DNA from: Mermis nigrescens
Lineage: Eukaryota; Nematoda; Enoplea; Mermithida; Mermithidae
DNA: 64,000 bases
Assembly (NCBI GenBank): GCA_036768485.1
Contig: JAVLUZ010000151.1
Coordinates: 2,985,330-3,049,329, forward strand
Direction: 5' to 3'
In this document: positions 47,871-58,435 of the stretch, piece after piece
How positions within the stretch are numbered: position 1 is the stretch's first letter
Layout: each line of letters opens with the position of its first letter
Translations under genes and position numbers: made by a program
Notes under the pieces: generated by a model
What the model was told of the DNA's origin: nothing
The model's input: only the letters and a program-made list of their open reading frames with translations
Database searches by the model: none

Positions 47871-49819
47871 TTCAATTTTATTGTAAAAATGCATTTAAGA
47901 GAGGTAAAATATCAAAATTTTTTGACACTTTGCACCATTTCGATAAATTATTGAGTTTTTATCCTTCGATGAGACTCCAGAAATCGGCTAAAGTGCAGTA
48001 GTGAAGGTCTGAAAATGCAGTTTTAGGAGATAGAATTTTTCTCTGATCGTTGTAATTATTGCAGTACACTAAATTTAAAATTACAAAATGTTCAAGAACT
48101 TGTTTTGGATTTAGCCATTTTATGTAGGATGGACTTTCTGCAACAAAAAAGAGAAGTTCTTCAACGTGAGCGCTCAATTTGTGAACTTTTTAGACCCCCA
48201 AGAATGTGAACCAGAAATTTGAAATGTGGACAAAATCTTGGGTTTGGTTTACATTGTGAATTAAGTCGCTAGGAAAAATGATGATTTTATACCAATCTAT
48301 TTTTTAAGTTCTCAGCTCGTGTTTCAAGGATTCTTTTTGTTATTATAACTGGAAAATACGAGGAAATTTCCATGCTTTGCTCTAATTCATTTTACCTATT
48401 CATTGACCATGTTCAAAACTAAGATTTGGACGATTTTGCAGAAAATTTAAGGTTACAATTCAAGAATATTCTGCAAAATTTTCTGGGGCTCTACCCTGGA
48501 CCCTGCTAGAGGGCAAAATTGAGGGCAACATCTCATAAATTTTAGAATTGATGAAAGTGTTTTTGCGGGGACTAAAGAAAACCTGGCACTTGTGTAGTTT
48601 AGGGGTTGGGAAGAATTTTTTATTTTTTAAAATTTAATGCTATACGGTCATGATCAATTCTTATGCGGTGATCACAAATATGACACTCATTTCGATTGCA
48701 AACCAGTAATGTTCTAAATATTCGACTTTTTCTTTGAATTTTTGGTACTTCTACACAATAGTAAGTATTATAACGTCATTAGACAAACTAATGCCTGTAT
48801 CTCGACCTAAGCGGGAGTGCTACCAACTTAAGCGGGAGCAATGTTGACCTAAGCGGTAGTACTTTACCCTCAATCTAAGCCTAAGTCTAGGGGAAATCAA
48901 GAAGTTTGACAAAAATCAATAACTGTTGCGACTATGCCCAACAGCAGTTACTATTCAGTATAAGTGCCGAATTGTTGATATCTTTACTTTTTTCCTATTT
49001 TTGTTGAGAACTTCTTTAGGTCGGACTTTAACTAGATAATCCTCGTATGCTGCATGCGGATCCATACTGATGCTAGGTAAAAAATAAGCGTAAACTAATG
49101 TGGGATTGCAGCTGGATTCGCTCGCCACAATCTCATTAGCTCAGTCTTATTTTTTGTCCGGAACCAACATGAATGCACATAGCCTAAACCTATACATAGA
49201 TATGAATTATAGGCAGACTGATTATCAATCATATCTTGGCTTAGGCGTAGTAATGTGCATTCATAATAGTACGAGGCAGAAAAGAAGCCTGAGCTCTGCA
49301 ACCCCTTATTAGCTTAGGCTTATTTTTGCCTGGTATCAATATGGATCCGCAAAGAGCATAAAATAAATGTAATATTCATGATTATAGCACAACAATTGAC
49401 CATAATCTACAAAAATTTAGTAAAACAATAAAATTCGTATTTTTCGAAAACTACCAGTCCGCAATTACAGTGGAAGTCATATTCGTGATCAGCATATTAG
49501 AATTGACCTTATTTGACTGAATTTCGGAATAATTGTACAAAAATTTTTGTACCCCCCTAATCTATATATGCAAGTGCCAAAAACCTTCCAACTCTCAAGA
49601 TCACATACTCATGCTTATTTTTCGCTAATTAGTCAAAAGTGTGAAATTTCAAGCGCTTCGCGTCATTCACTCATTTTATGATGATGTTTTGTTTTGTTCA
49701 TTTTACTGGAATTTTTCTGATATTTTTTCGAATTTTTAAAAAATGTTTTTACGCTCCAAAAAGATAGTGCATGTTGTTGTTGTTGTAATAGCCGGCATAT
49801 GACGACATCCATTGATTGA

Positions 49820-50059
49820 TCAAAGGTCCAGAGAGGCTGCAACCAACTGCGGCCTTTTCCATAAGTCACTGACATGGGCTTGTATTGATTGGGATGGACA
49901 GTTGAAGAAGTGTCGTGAATCTTCTGTTGTCACCAAACAACGCGGGCAGGTGTCAGGTGTGAGGCCGCTAGATTCGAGTATACTGCACGTGGACACCAGG
50001 ATGTAGCTATAGCCGCATCTAAGTTGGGCTAAGGTAGATCTTGTCCTGCGAGGCAGCAA
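49820..50059 (-). pseudogene. Retrotransposon C-terminal zinc-knuckle region
   Basis: The frame LPRRTRSTLAQLRCGYSYIL continues DTCPRCLVTTEDSRHFFNCPS. A C-x2-C-x8-H-x4-C motif after LPRRTRSTLAQLRCGYS is the usual C-terminus of many Jockey-like elements. A stop follows just upstream of the CAA tail. Confidence 0.8.
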
Positions 50060-50715
50060 TTTCTCTTGCGGGGAGATGTTGGGAGGGCGTCGGTTTATTA
50101 GTGGTTTGTATTGAATGAAACGAAGGTGACAGGTCTGGATAGCAACCTGATGGGAGCTTTTGCAGTTGTTGTAGTGAAGCTGTTGGATGCATAGATCTGA
50201 GGTACTGTTTGACTCTCTTCTTCAAATACATTTTGAGTGTTTTTCAGCCAAAAGTTCTGTTGTTGCCATGTAGGTGGCCCTGGACAACCAAAACGTTGCC
50301 TGCACGGGTGTTGGTTGTGGAGGCAAGACACGTATAACTGGTCTGTCAAAAGTCGATTGTGGACTGGGACCATCAGCATACGTGTCTAACTGTGCAGGTG
50401 GTCAATAGGTGACATTTGAAGGCAGCCGGTAACAGTTCTGAGTGCGGTGTTCTGGCAGATTTGGAGTTCGGCAAGATTTGAGGATGTTAGTGTTGGCATC
50501 CAAACTGGTGCTACATAATTAAGAACCGATCTATAGATTGCCTTGTAAGTGAGGAGCAATGTTTCTTTGTTAGAGCCCCATGATTGCCCAGCTAAAGCTT
50601 TGATGATGTTGTTTCGTTTCTGAATACAAGATCTCAGCGCTTTGATATGTTGTTTGAAACAAAGACTTGAGTCAAAGAGAACCCCGAGAATTTTAGGGTT
50701 CTTAATGGTTTGAAG

Positions 50716-51717
50716 TCAATTGTTATTTATAAAAATGTCTAAATCCAGCAAGTGTTGGCGTGTCTTGGGAGTAAACAACGTACAAGTAGATTTTTCCATT
50801 GAGATTGTGAGATGATGCTGCTCAAAAAATGAGAAAATGTCTGTCAGATACTTGTTCAAGTTTGTTTCCATCGTTTTCATGTTTGAGTTGCTGGTAAAGA
50901 TGGTAATGTTGTCAGCGTATGATACATATATGAATGTGTAGTGGTGGCTGTAGAAGCTCACGAATGTAAGCATTAAATTGAGCTGGTGAGATCACCGAAC
51001 CTTGAGGCACACTCATTCTGATGATGGTGTAACTTGATGATAAGTTTCTAAACTGACATTTGGCTTCTCTTCTACATAAATATGCCACCAGCCAGCAACA
51101 AGTCCAACCAGGCAATGTGGAGTCCACCAAGATCTTGATTAATGTTGTATGGTCAACCGAGTGAAAGGCTTTACTGAGGTCTAGGGCTATAGCAATCGTT
51201 CTTTTAGCTGGTTTAGAGTAGTTGAACCCTTGGCAGATTGCTGTGGTCAAGTTAAGCACAGCAGACATAGTTGAGTGACGTAGTCAGAATCCATGCTGAT
51301 GAGCCGCAGGTGGAAGGTATTCCACGATTATTGGTAGCAATAAACGTTCCATAATCTTTGCTGCTGGGCATAGAGTGAGATGGGGCGATAAGAGGAAGCC
51401 GCATTCGGTTCTTTGCCTGGTTTGGGAAGTGCAATGATGGTGGAGCGTTTCCAAACAACAGGTAAAGTAGCCATTGATGCAGATAGGTTCAACAAATCGG
51501 TCAACGTTTGGAGGCCATTGGGGCCCAGGTGCTTCAGGTATGGCATAGCAATACCATCTGGACGGAAAGCTCGTGAGTTTTTGGCTGAGGTGATAGCTGA
51601 TTTAACCTCATTGATGGTGAAGAGCACTTGCTGTAATTGTTTTTTATGCATATGGCGGATGATACGGCGTGTGGCGGTAGAAGAGGAGTGTTGCTGAACT
51701 GCTGTAAACTGTTTCAA
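50716..51717 (-). pseudogene. Reverse transcriptase domain, frameshifted, YADN instead of YADD
   Basis: Three overlapping frames carry the RT blocks in order. They are IIALPKPGKEPNAASSYRPISL (cut short by a frame change), IAIALDLSKAFHSVDH with its metal-binding aspartate, VPQGSVISPAQFNAYI, and VSYADNITIF, then HHLTISMEKSTCTLFT. The second catalytic aspartate of YADD has become asparagine (GAC AAC). At least two frameshifts separate the blocks. Confidence 0.88.
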
Positions 51718-52063
51718 GAGTTTGTGGCAATTTTTCGATTATTAGTCTTTTCACCACTATTGAAACAAATGGGCACATTGTCTATTCCACAATTTTTCCC
51801 ATCCGAGGATTCAACCTTTGCCCAGAGACGTTTTACATTAGTTGAACAGTGGTCTAGCAAGTTGACAAAGTCGCACCATTTTCGAGTTTTTTCCTGGTCA
51901 CATTCTTTGGTTATCATTTCCTTTATAGCCGCAATTCTAGCAGAGGATGGATTAACTGCTCTGATCGAGTCATGTTCTTTGGCGAGTTCCCAAACGGGGT
52001 TTGATAAAGATGGGTCGTAAAGTTTACGGCGATGGTAAGGTATCAACTTCTTGGCAGCAGCAA

Positions 52064-53059
52064 TTATCGCACGTTGGAGCGTAAGTGTCCTTTCATGGAC
52101 AGACGAATGAGCATCAAGATGCGATGACAGAGAATTTGCTCAGTAACGTCCATGAAAAGTTTCCAATCAGCCTTGTTGAAGTTTACATAAGTTCTTTTAG
52201 CTGATGTAGCATACTCCAGTGAGAAGTCGATTTTGATCAAAATCGGCAGATGGTCTGAAGAGAGGATAATTTCCATGCTCCATTGTAAGGATGACGCTAG
52301 ATTAGAAGATGCAAGCAAAATGTATGGAGAAGTTGGATGCTGGTCATTTGCCGCGGGAAGACGAGTTACGAATTTTTCATTCAAAGGAGCAGGTCGGATT
52401 GTCAATTAGATCAGCAATCATGTTGCCACCACTATCATTGATTGTCGAGTGCCATAAGTTGTGGTGGGCGTTGAAATCGCCCAATACAATGACGATATCC
52501 TTGTTGAAAATATCTTTCAGTGGCGGAGAGTAGCCGGTAGGGCAGCTAGATGCAGTCAGGATATAGATGTTGACTAAGGGGAAGTTGCCAGCAGGGAGAG
52601 TAAGCGAAATGGTGGCACATTCCATAACGTTGTCCTTGCAGGAAGCAGGTAGTTCTACGCTTCTTGTGAGAACATCTTACCGTATTAACAATGCTAAGCC
52701 GCCACCAGTCGTAGGTGAGTTGCGATTGAGACAAATAAGACAAAAGCCATATGTTTTAGGATCTTTCGTTTTTGCAGAGAGTTTGGTTTCTTGAAGCAAT
52801 GCGATGGCGATATCATATCGTGCTTATTGAGAAAGTCCATTAGTTCGGAGAGTTTGTTTTTGAGGCCATTGATATTAAATTGCAGAATATTCATTGGACG
52901 TTTTTGGTTAGGTTGAGGTGTTATCACACACTTCGGACAGCGGTATTTATCCTTACTGTAGTCGCGAATGTTCCTCAGACCACTACATCTGATATTGCTG
53001 TGAATCCACAACTTGCAATTAGAGCAATGAACAGAGCTATAATAAGCATTCTTTACCAC
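52064..53059 (-). pseudogene. PHD-like finger and APE endonuclease domain of the retrotransposon
   Basis: First comes a C-x2-C-x2-W-x-H-x4-C-x-GL ... C-x2-C motif (HCSNCKLWIHSNIRCSGL), a PHD-type finger. The endonuclease starts at MNILQFNINGLKNKLSEL. Further blocks are IVIVLGDFNAHHNLWHS (catalytic DFN-A-H) and ILSSDHLPILI (SDH catalytic histidine region). The blocks sit in different frames, so the domain is disrupted. Confidence 0.85.
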
Positions 53060-53866
53060 AAGAGCCGCAGGGAAAGCGGTTCACATGAGCAGGTCCCGGG
53101 TTTGACTACATACCAGCACGTAGTAGCAGTAAATGGAGCAGCATGGCTGGTAAGTACTGCTCCGCAAATAAAAACCCAAATCGATCGATGAATGTCTCCA
53201 TGTGCGGAAAGGTTGAACGTCGTATGACTCAGCTGTAGATATTGAAGTCGGGACAGGCACACTTGCGTAGATTGTAATTGATCGACGACGAAAGCGACGT
53301 AATTCGTGCCCAAAGATAGTGCATTGTCAGAAACGCCGAAAAATGATGTTTTTGAAGCATACTCATTGTTTTTATACCCAAAAAAACATTTAAATTTTAA
53401 CCCCCGCCCTCAGAATTCCCATGCTGTGCATGTCTGCTTGAAACTGCTCATTGATCTTGCTTGAGACTCAAAAAATCAAATCCAGGACTGATGACTCTTT
53501 AAAGGCTGAGTATGTTTACGGTTATAAGTTCACTATGCAAAAGGCATGTAACTCGTCTTTTGAACTCATTTTAATATAGCTTGGAAAGTGAGTGATTAGC
53601 GTGATACAAACTGAAATACGTGGAAATGACTCGGCGAATAGAATAAAAGTTGCTTTGGTTAATCAAAAATTCTCCTTAAGTGAACATTAAAGCCTTTCCA
53701 ATAATTAGCAATTAATGATTAGAAATTCGAATTGAAAATGATTAGAAATCACTACCAAAATTGATATTGAATCACCTCTCTCATTGTCTTTGGGAAGTTG
53801 TATAATTCGTTCAATGTCTAGTGAAATTGCCTCCATTAGAGCAATTTTCGCACCTTGTTCGTCAAA

Positions 53867-54184
53867 TTACGTAAAAATGGATTTGACTCCTATTTCTTCT
53901 AATTTAAGGGAGTATATCAAATCAAGTGCAGCGAGACAACATGGAGTTGAATTTTGACCATTTGAAATCGGCTTTACCGCAAATAGATTACGATGGGGAC
54001 GACAGGTGGATGAGTATTGTAAGCAAAAATGCTTGTCATTGACGTTTCGTAAGTCATATTTTAATGGCAAAAGTCTGTTGTTATATTTTCCTGGGCGAAA
54101 GTAGCCACTATTTAATTTATCAATTCGACTGACAAAATCAATTTGACTATTTAACTTTTTCGTCATCTTTTCGGTCATACTCAA
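53867..54184 (-). pseudogene. Possible ORF1-like retroelement fragment
   Basis: The frame QIDFVSRIDKLNSGYFRPGK goes on NNRLLPLKYDLRNVNDKHF. The pattern RxDKL...FRxGK...RPLK is common in accessory proteins of some animal non-LTR elements. It lies outside the target-site repeat of the neighbouring retrotransposon, so it belongs to another element if it is real. Confidence 0.25.
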
Positions 54185-56035
54185 AAGTGATAAAAAATTG
54201 TCAACATTTTCGCTAGTTTTTTCTTGTTATCCTTAAAGCCATACATTCCCGTTTGGCTGAGGTGACTATTATCGCCACAAGACCGGATCCGAGGTCTGAG
54301 CATACATGTGCAGCAACAAAATTATGAGGGGGAGGGGGCTCGATGGGGCCGAACAGCCAAATATAGCACCACAAATTCAATTCGGGGGTTCTATTGATTT
54401 TTGGGGGTCTTTTAGCATGGAAATTGGGAATTCTGGGGGTTGAATCATTAAAGTGCCTTTTTTGTGCCCAAAAATGGTGGATATGCGTCAAAAACATCAT
54501 TTTTAGGCGCTTCTGATTTATAGAGCATAAAAACATGAAATTTTTTTTCGAAAAGTCGAACAAATTGAACGAAATATATTCAAAGATGCGTATATGGTGC
54601 GAAGCGCCGACAATTTGACACTTTTGAGCAAAAAATAGCTAAAAACGCTTAAAGCAACACCTTTTTACAAATTTTTAGGAAATTTTCGAAAAGTTTTGGA
54701 AAATTGAGAAGTCTCGGGGAGTGTAAATTTTTCTGAGGATGAAATTCCCAAGATCATATGTCCGGCGATCATCTTTTTTTGGGAACGAAAGTATGCAAAG
54801 ATAAGATGACAAAATTTTCCGGCGCTCGGCGAACTATCTGTCTGTCCGTCAAATGCATAGAATGAAGTTGAAATGATCTAAAAAGTAAAAATTCCGAGGA
54901 ATGATCACATTTTTCACCGACGAAAATGACGAAACGAGTCAAAATGGGTTAAAAAGGTCTAAAATACAGTTTTCATTCCCCATTAAAGCATTTTATTTAC
55001 TTTTTTAATCATTTTTCTCCTTTTCATGTGTAAAATAGACCCGAACCCAAAATTTACATAAACCGAATTTTTGGATTTTGCTCCTCTCTCAATTCCAGAA
55101 AAGCTGTATGTATAAACGCCTAAAATTGAATCAAAATAAAAAGTCAGATCCCAACTGGCGTTAATTTATCTCTATATTTTTATCATTACGCTATGTACAA
55201 TAGTGAACAAAAATGCAAAAATTTTTTACTTAATTTCACGTTACCTGCTCGTATACAAAAAACTATCTTTCAAACTATGTCTTTGAACAATTGATTTCTC
55301 GTCTTCCAATTCATAAACAATTTATTTGTCTTTGTATTCAATTTTTTTGCTTTGCAAAGAAAATAACATGGAAATGGATAATTTGGCCAGAAGCATCGAA
55401 AAAATTTGACATATTTTCAATGTCCAACATGTGGTCTGTTTAAAACACCACGAGAATTTTTTATTCTTTCCTCTGCGGACCCTTAAATGGTATACGAATT
55501 TTTTGTTTTGGGTTGGGCAAGTGCCCTCTCTACTTGGCTACTGGCCTGTATACGTATTATGTACATACATAGGAACAGGCCCGTAGTCAGCATTTTATTC
55601 GGGGGGGGGACACAAAATTTTGAAAGTCAGATATCTCGAGAACCAGTGAGTGGGGGTAGTAAAAAATCAGGGCATTTTTGAACGTTACTCAACGAGCTCT
55701 ACTCAATAATGAAGAAAAATTTCAAAAAAAATTTAAGAAAAATTTAAATTTATTCTATAATTAGGCACAAAAAATTGATCGCATAAACTATCTGTGCAAG
55801 TGATTTCTCGTCGTTCAGTTCATGAACAATTTCTTAACTTTTCGTATTTGTACTCAATCTTTGTGCTCTGCAAAGAAAAACAACTAGAAAATTGTTGATT
55901 TGGCGCGAAGCGCCGGAAATATTCGACATTTTCTCTATGCAATGTTTTTTTGGTACAAAGGTCCGTTTGTACATGTCCAAAGATGGTCCGCAAAAGTCTG
56001 TACATTTTGTACATGCAAATTGTTGTGTAATTTAA

Positions 56036-56327
56036 TATAGTACCGCAACGATTTTAGTGTGGTAAAACAGGGTTTCCGATCTTTGGTAGTGTATTTTAGC
56101 TAATTTCTGGCTTTCTGATGCTTGAAATTACTAAAAATTGTTTCGAAAAATTTTACATTTTTCCATTCTACATGCAAATTCAGCCATTTTAAAGGTATAT
56201 AAGACAAACTACTCATTTCGGCGCGAAGCGCCGAAAATTTTTGGGAATTTTAAAGCCTTTTACAGTTTTTGTCTTCCCAAAAATCTTTGTACATTTTGTA
56301 CACCACAAATTTTTGGGTATTATAAAA
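56036..56327 (+). repeat. GCGAAGC-hairpin repeat family H, copy left of FB2 copy 2
   Basis: It runs from AGTACCGCAACGATTTTAGT through GTAGTGTATTTTAGCTAATT and the hairpin 56219-56233 to CAAAAATCTTTGTACATTTT. The same order occurs at 57375-57700 and, inverted, at 59640-59970. FB2 copy 2 is inserted at its right end. Confidence 0.75.
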
Positions 56328-57369
56328 GGCATCCGGAAGATTCGCCCCCGACATTTCGCCCCCGACATTTCGCCCCCGATATTTCGCCCCCGATATTTCG
56401 CCCCCGACATTTTGCCCCCAGGTACATTTCGCCCCCAGACATTTCGCCTCTCGGATGTTTCGCCCCGAACATTTCGCCCCTCGGATATTTCGCCCCCAAT
56501 AAGTATCTCGTTATACTGTACCAATCAACTTGTCTCTGCAATTTTGCTTGCCCTAATTTTTTTATTTGCCATTACATTCCCAGGAATTCGCTTGACCTTC
56601 GTAAGCATATTTTTTATGTACCTAATTATAATTTCTCCCGGTCGGCAAGCAAAGACCTAATTTTTTTGTTTATTTGATACAGATTTGCGGATATTTTGGC
56701 TTGACCTTACATAATTACATTGTCTTTGTAGAAATATTTTATTCCCAGGACCTTTTGTTTGCGACCACACGTTAAGTAGGTCATTCAAAAAGTATATAAT
56801 GAGGACCAAATGGCAGTAAGTCAGTTAGTTGGTGTACGATTTGCTTAATGGATTCAGTCATTTCGAAAAGAGGAAAGATGAAGCTAGTCTACGAAAACTA
56901 CATTTTTGACAATTCTGGTTTTCTTGTTGGCAATAAAAAATAAAGCAGCAATATGGTTTAAATATGCTTAAAAAATTGTTTAAATATGGTTAAAAAATTG
57001 TTTAAAGAAATTTAAAAATGAAAAACGAAAATATTGAAAGCTTATCAAGATTGAAAATGAAAAAATTAAAAATTCTTTTTAGTTTATTTCAAAAAAGATT
57101 GAAAAAACAAAAAAGAAGAAAAGCGGATATTGTGTCCTCGCAAATTTTGACGCTGTCCATGTATAATGCATACTCCCGTTTATTGTACAGCTCACTTGGG
57201 GGCGAAACATCCGAGGGGCGAAATGTTTGGGGGCGAAACATCCGAGAGGCGAAATATTTGGGGGCGAAAGTTCCGGGGGCGAAACGTACCTGGGGGCGAA
57301 ATGTCGGGGGCGAAATATCGGGGGCGAAAAGTCGGGGGCGAAATGTCGGGGGCGAATATTCCCCAAACC
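56328..57369 (+). mobile_element. Foldback element FB2 copy 2 (1042 bp), empty piggyBac site
   Basis: The left end GGCATCCGGAAGATTCGCCC leads into TTTCGCCCCCGACA units. The right arm is inverted and ends ATTCCCCAAACC. The flanks are TTATAAAA (56320-56327) and TTATAATA (57370-57377), a probable 8 bp target duplication with one change. The interior is a shortened version of copy 1 without the transposase-like frame. It shows the uninterrupted GCAGCAATATGG ... GCTTAAAAAATTG sequence where copy 1 has the MITE. Confidence 0.85.
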
Positions 57370-57374
57370 TTATA

Positions 57375-57810
57375 ATATGGTACAGTAACGATTTTAGTGT
57401 GGTAAAAACAGAGTTGTTCGACTTTTGGTAGTGTATTTTAGCTAATTTCTAGGTCTCTAAGGGCAAAAATCACTAAGAATCGTCTTAAAACGGCGCGAGC
57501 CGAAAAATTTGACATTTTTCCTTTTGAAATGCAATTTCTGCCATTATAAAGATATATAGAACACACAATTACTCATTTCGGCGGCCGAAAATTTTTTTGA
57601 ATTTCAGACCTTTTTTGCAATTTTTGTCTTCCCAAAATATCTTTGTACATGTACAAAGACGGTCCCGGAAAGTCTTTGTACATCGGGAAGAATCTTTGCC
57701 GAGTACAAAAAAAAAACACTGCCTGTATGTCTAACTCAAATTTAATCGATTTTGAGCGGTTTAAAAGACAAAACTATACAAAAACGATTAATCCGGCGCG
57801 AAGCGCCGAA
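57375..57810 (+). repeat. GCGAAGC-hairpin repeat family H, copy right of FB2 copy 2
   Basis: It begins TGGTACAGTAACGATTTTAG and follows the order of 56036-56327. A second hairpin, CGGCGCGAAGCGCCG, lies at 57794-57808. Together with the left copy it forms a direct repeat around FB2 copy 2. Confidence 0.7.
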
Positions 57811-58245
57811 AAGATTTGGGTTTACTACCTCGAAAGTACGCAAAGGACCTGTTTTGGTGACCTTTTAAATGTATTTCGAGAATTTTTAATTTCTTCCTTG
57901 GGGCTCTTGTGAGGAACAGAAATTTTTTTGGTTTTCGGGGGGACCAACTGCCCCCCCCTTGCCGCCCTACCTTGGCTACGGATCTGCATACAAATATAAT
58001 AAATTACACCATACATGGACAGCAGCCAAGTTTTGGGAAGGGGGGTGAAAACTGGCAAGAATCCGAAAAACATGCCAAAAATTTAATTCTGGGGTAATAG
58101 ATTTCTACGAGGGGTTTTCAGATTCTGGGGAATGTAAACCTCTCAAACCTCCCACGCTTCTGTGTGCATTAGATTTGTAGTGTATTTATAGTTGTCAGAA
58201 TAATTATTTGTTAATCCTCTTCGTGTAGCATAATAGATTTCTCAG

Positions 58246-58435
58246 TCAAGTCAAGAGCACCGAACCAGATGTAATGTTCTTTGGCGATTCTCATATAGCG
58301 CTTTTGGAACAAAGCGATTTTTATCGTGAAGTTTTTGCACCGTTTCACTGCTTATGCTTTGGTATACGTGGCGACACGACAGATAATGTCCTTTGGCGCT
58401 TGCTCAATGGCGAACTAGAGTACGTGGAACCTAAA
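58246..58435 (+). CDS. PAFAH1B2: PAF acetylhydrolase alpha subunit, exon with GDS nucleophile
   Basis: The frame reads QVKSTEPDVMFFGDSHIALL, then EVFAPFHCLCFGIRGDTTDN, then VLWRLLNGELEYVEPK. This matches PAFAH1B2/B3 (human EPDVLFVGDSMVQLM, FSPLHALNFGIGGDTTRHVLWRLKNGELENIKPK). The serine of GDS is the catalytic nucleophile of this SGNH hydrolase, which removes the acetyl group of platelet-activating factor in the cytosol. The acceptor is GATTTCTCAG ending at 58245. The exon ends EPK and is followed by GCAAGT, a GC-type donor, which joins exactly in phase to the next exon. The N-terminal 30-40 residues must come from an upstream exon that I could not find. Confidence 0.9.

Larger units (their letters stand above)
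49760..53324 (-). mobile_element. Jockey/CR1-type non-LTR retrotransposon, near full length, 13-bp target duplication
   Basis: The body (49773-53311, 3539 bp) is flanked by AAAGATAGTGCAT at 49760-49772 and 53312-53324. On the minus strand the order is a PHD-like cysteine motif, an APE-type endonuclease, a reverse transcriptase, a C-terminal CCHC-like knuckle and a CAA-repeat tail. Several frameshifts and stops break the single ORF, so it is not active. It inserted into an older family E-type sequence: the joined flanks read GATAGTGCATTGTCAGAAAC, like GGATAGTGCTCGATGA elsewhere. Confidence 0.93.

Noticed and set aside
49812..53191. Plus-strand open frames across the retrotransposon (for example 51413-51697, 51637-52020)
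   Set aside because: They are antisense shadows of the endonuclease and RT domains, which read on the minus strand.
53330..58245. First coding exon of PAF acetylhydrolase
   Set aside because: I looked for a DDRW-x-x-x-HxRF-like segment upstream of 58246 and found none I could support. It may lie among the repeats or further upstream.
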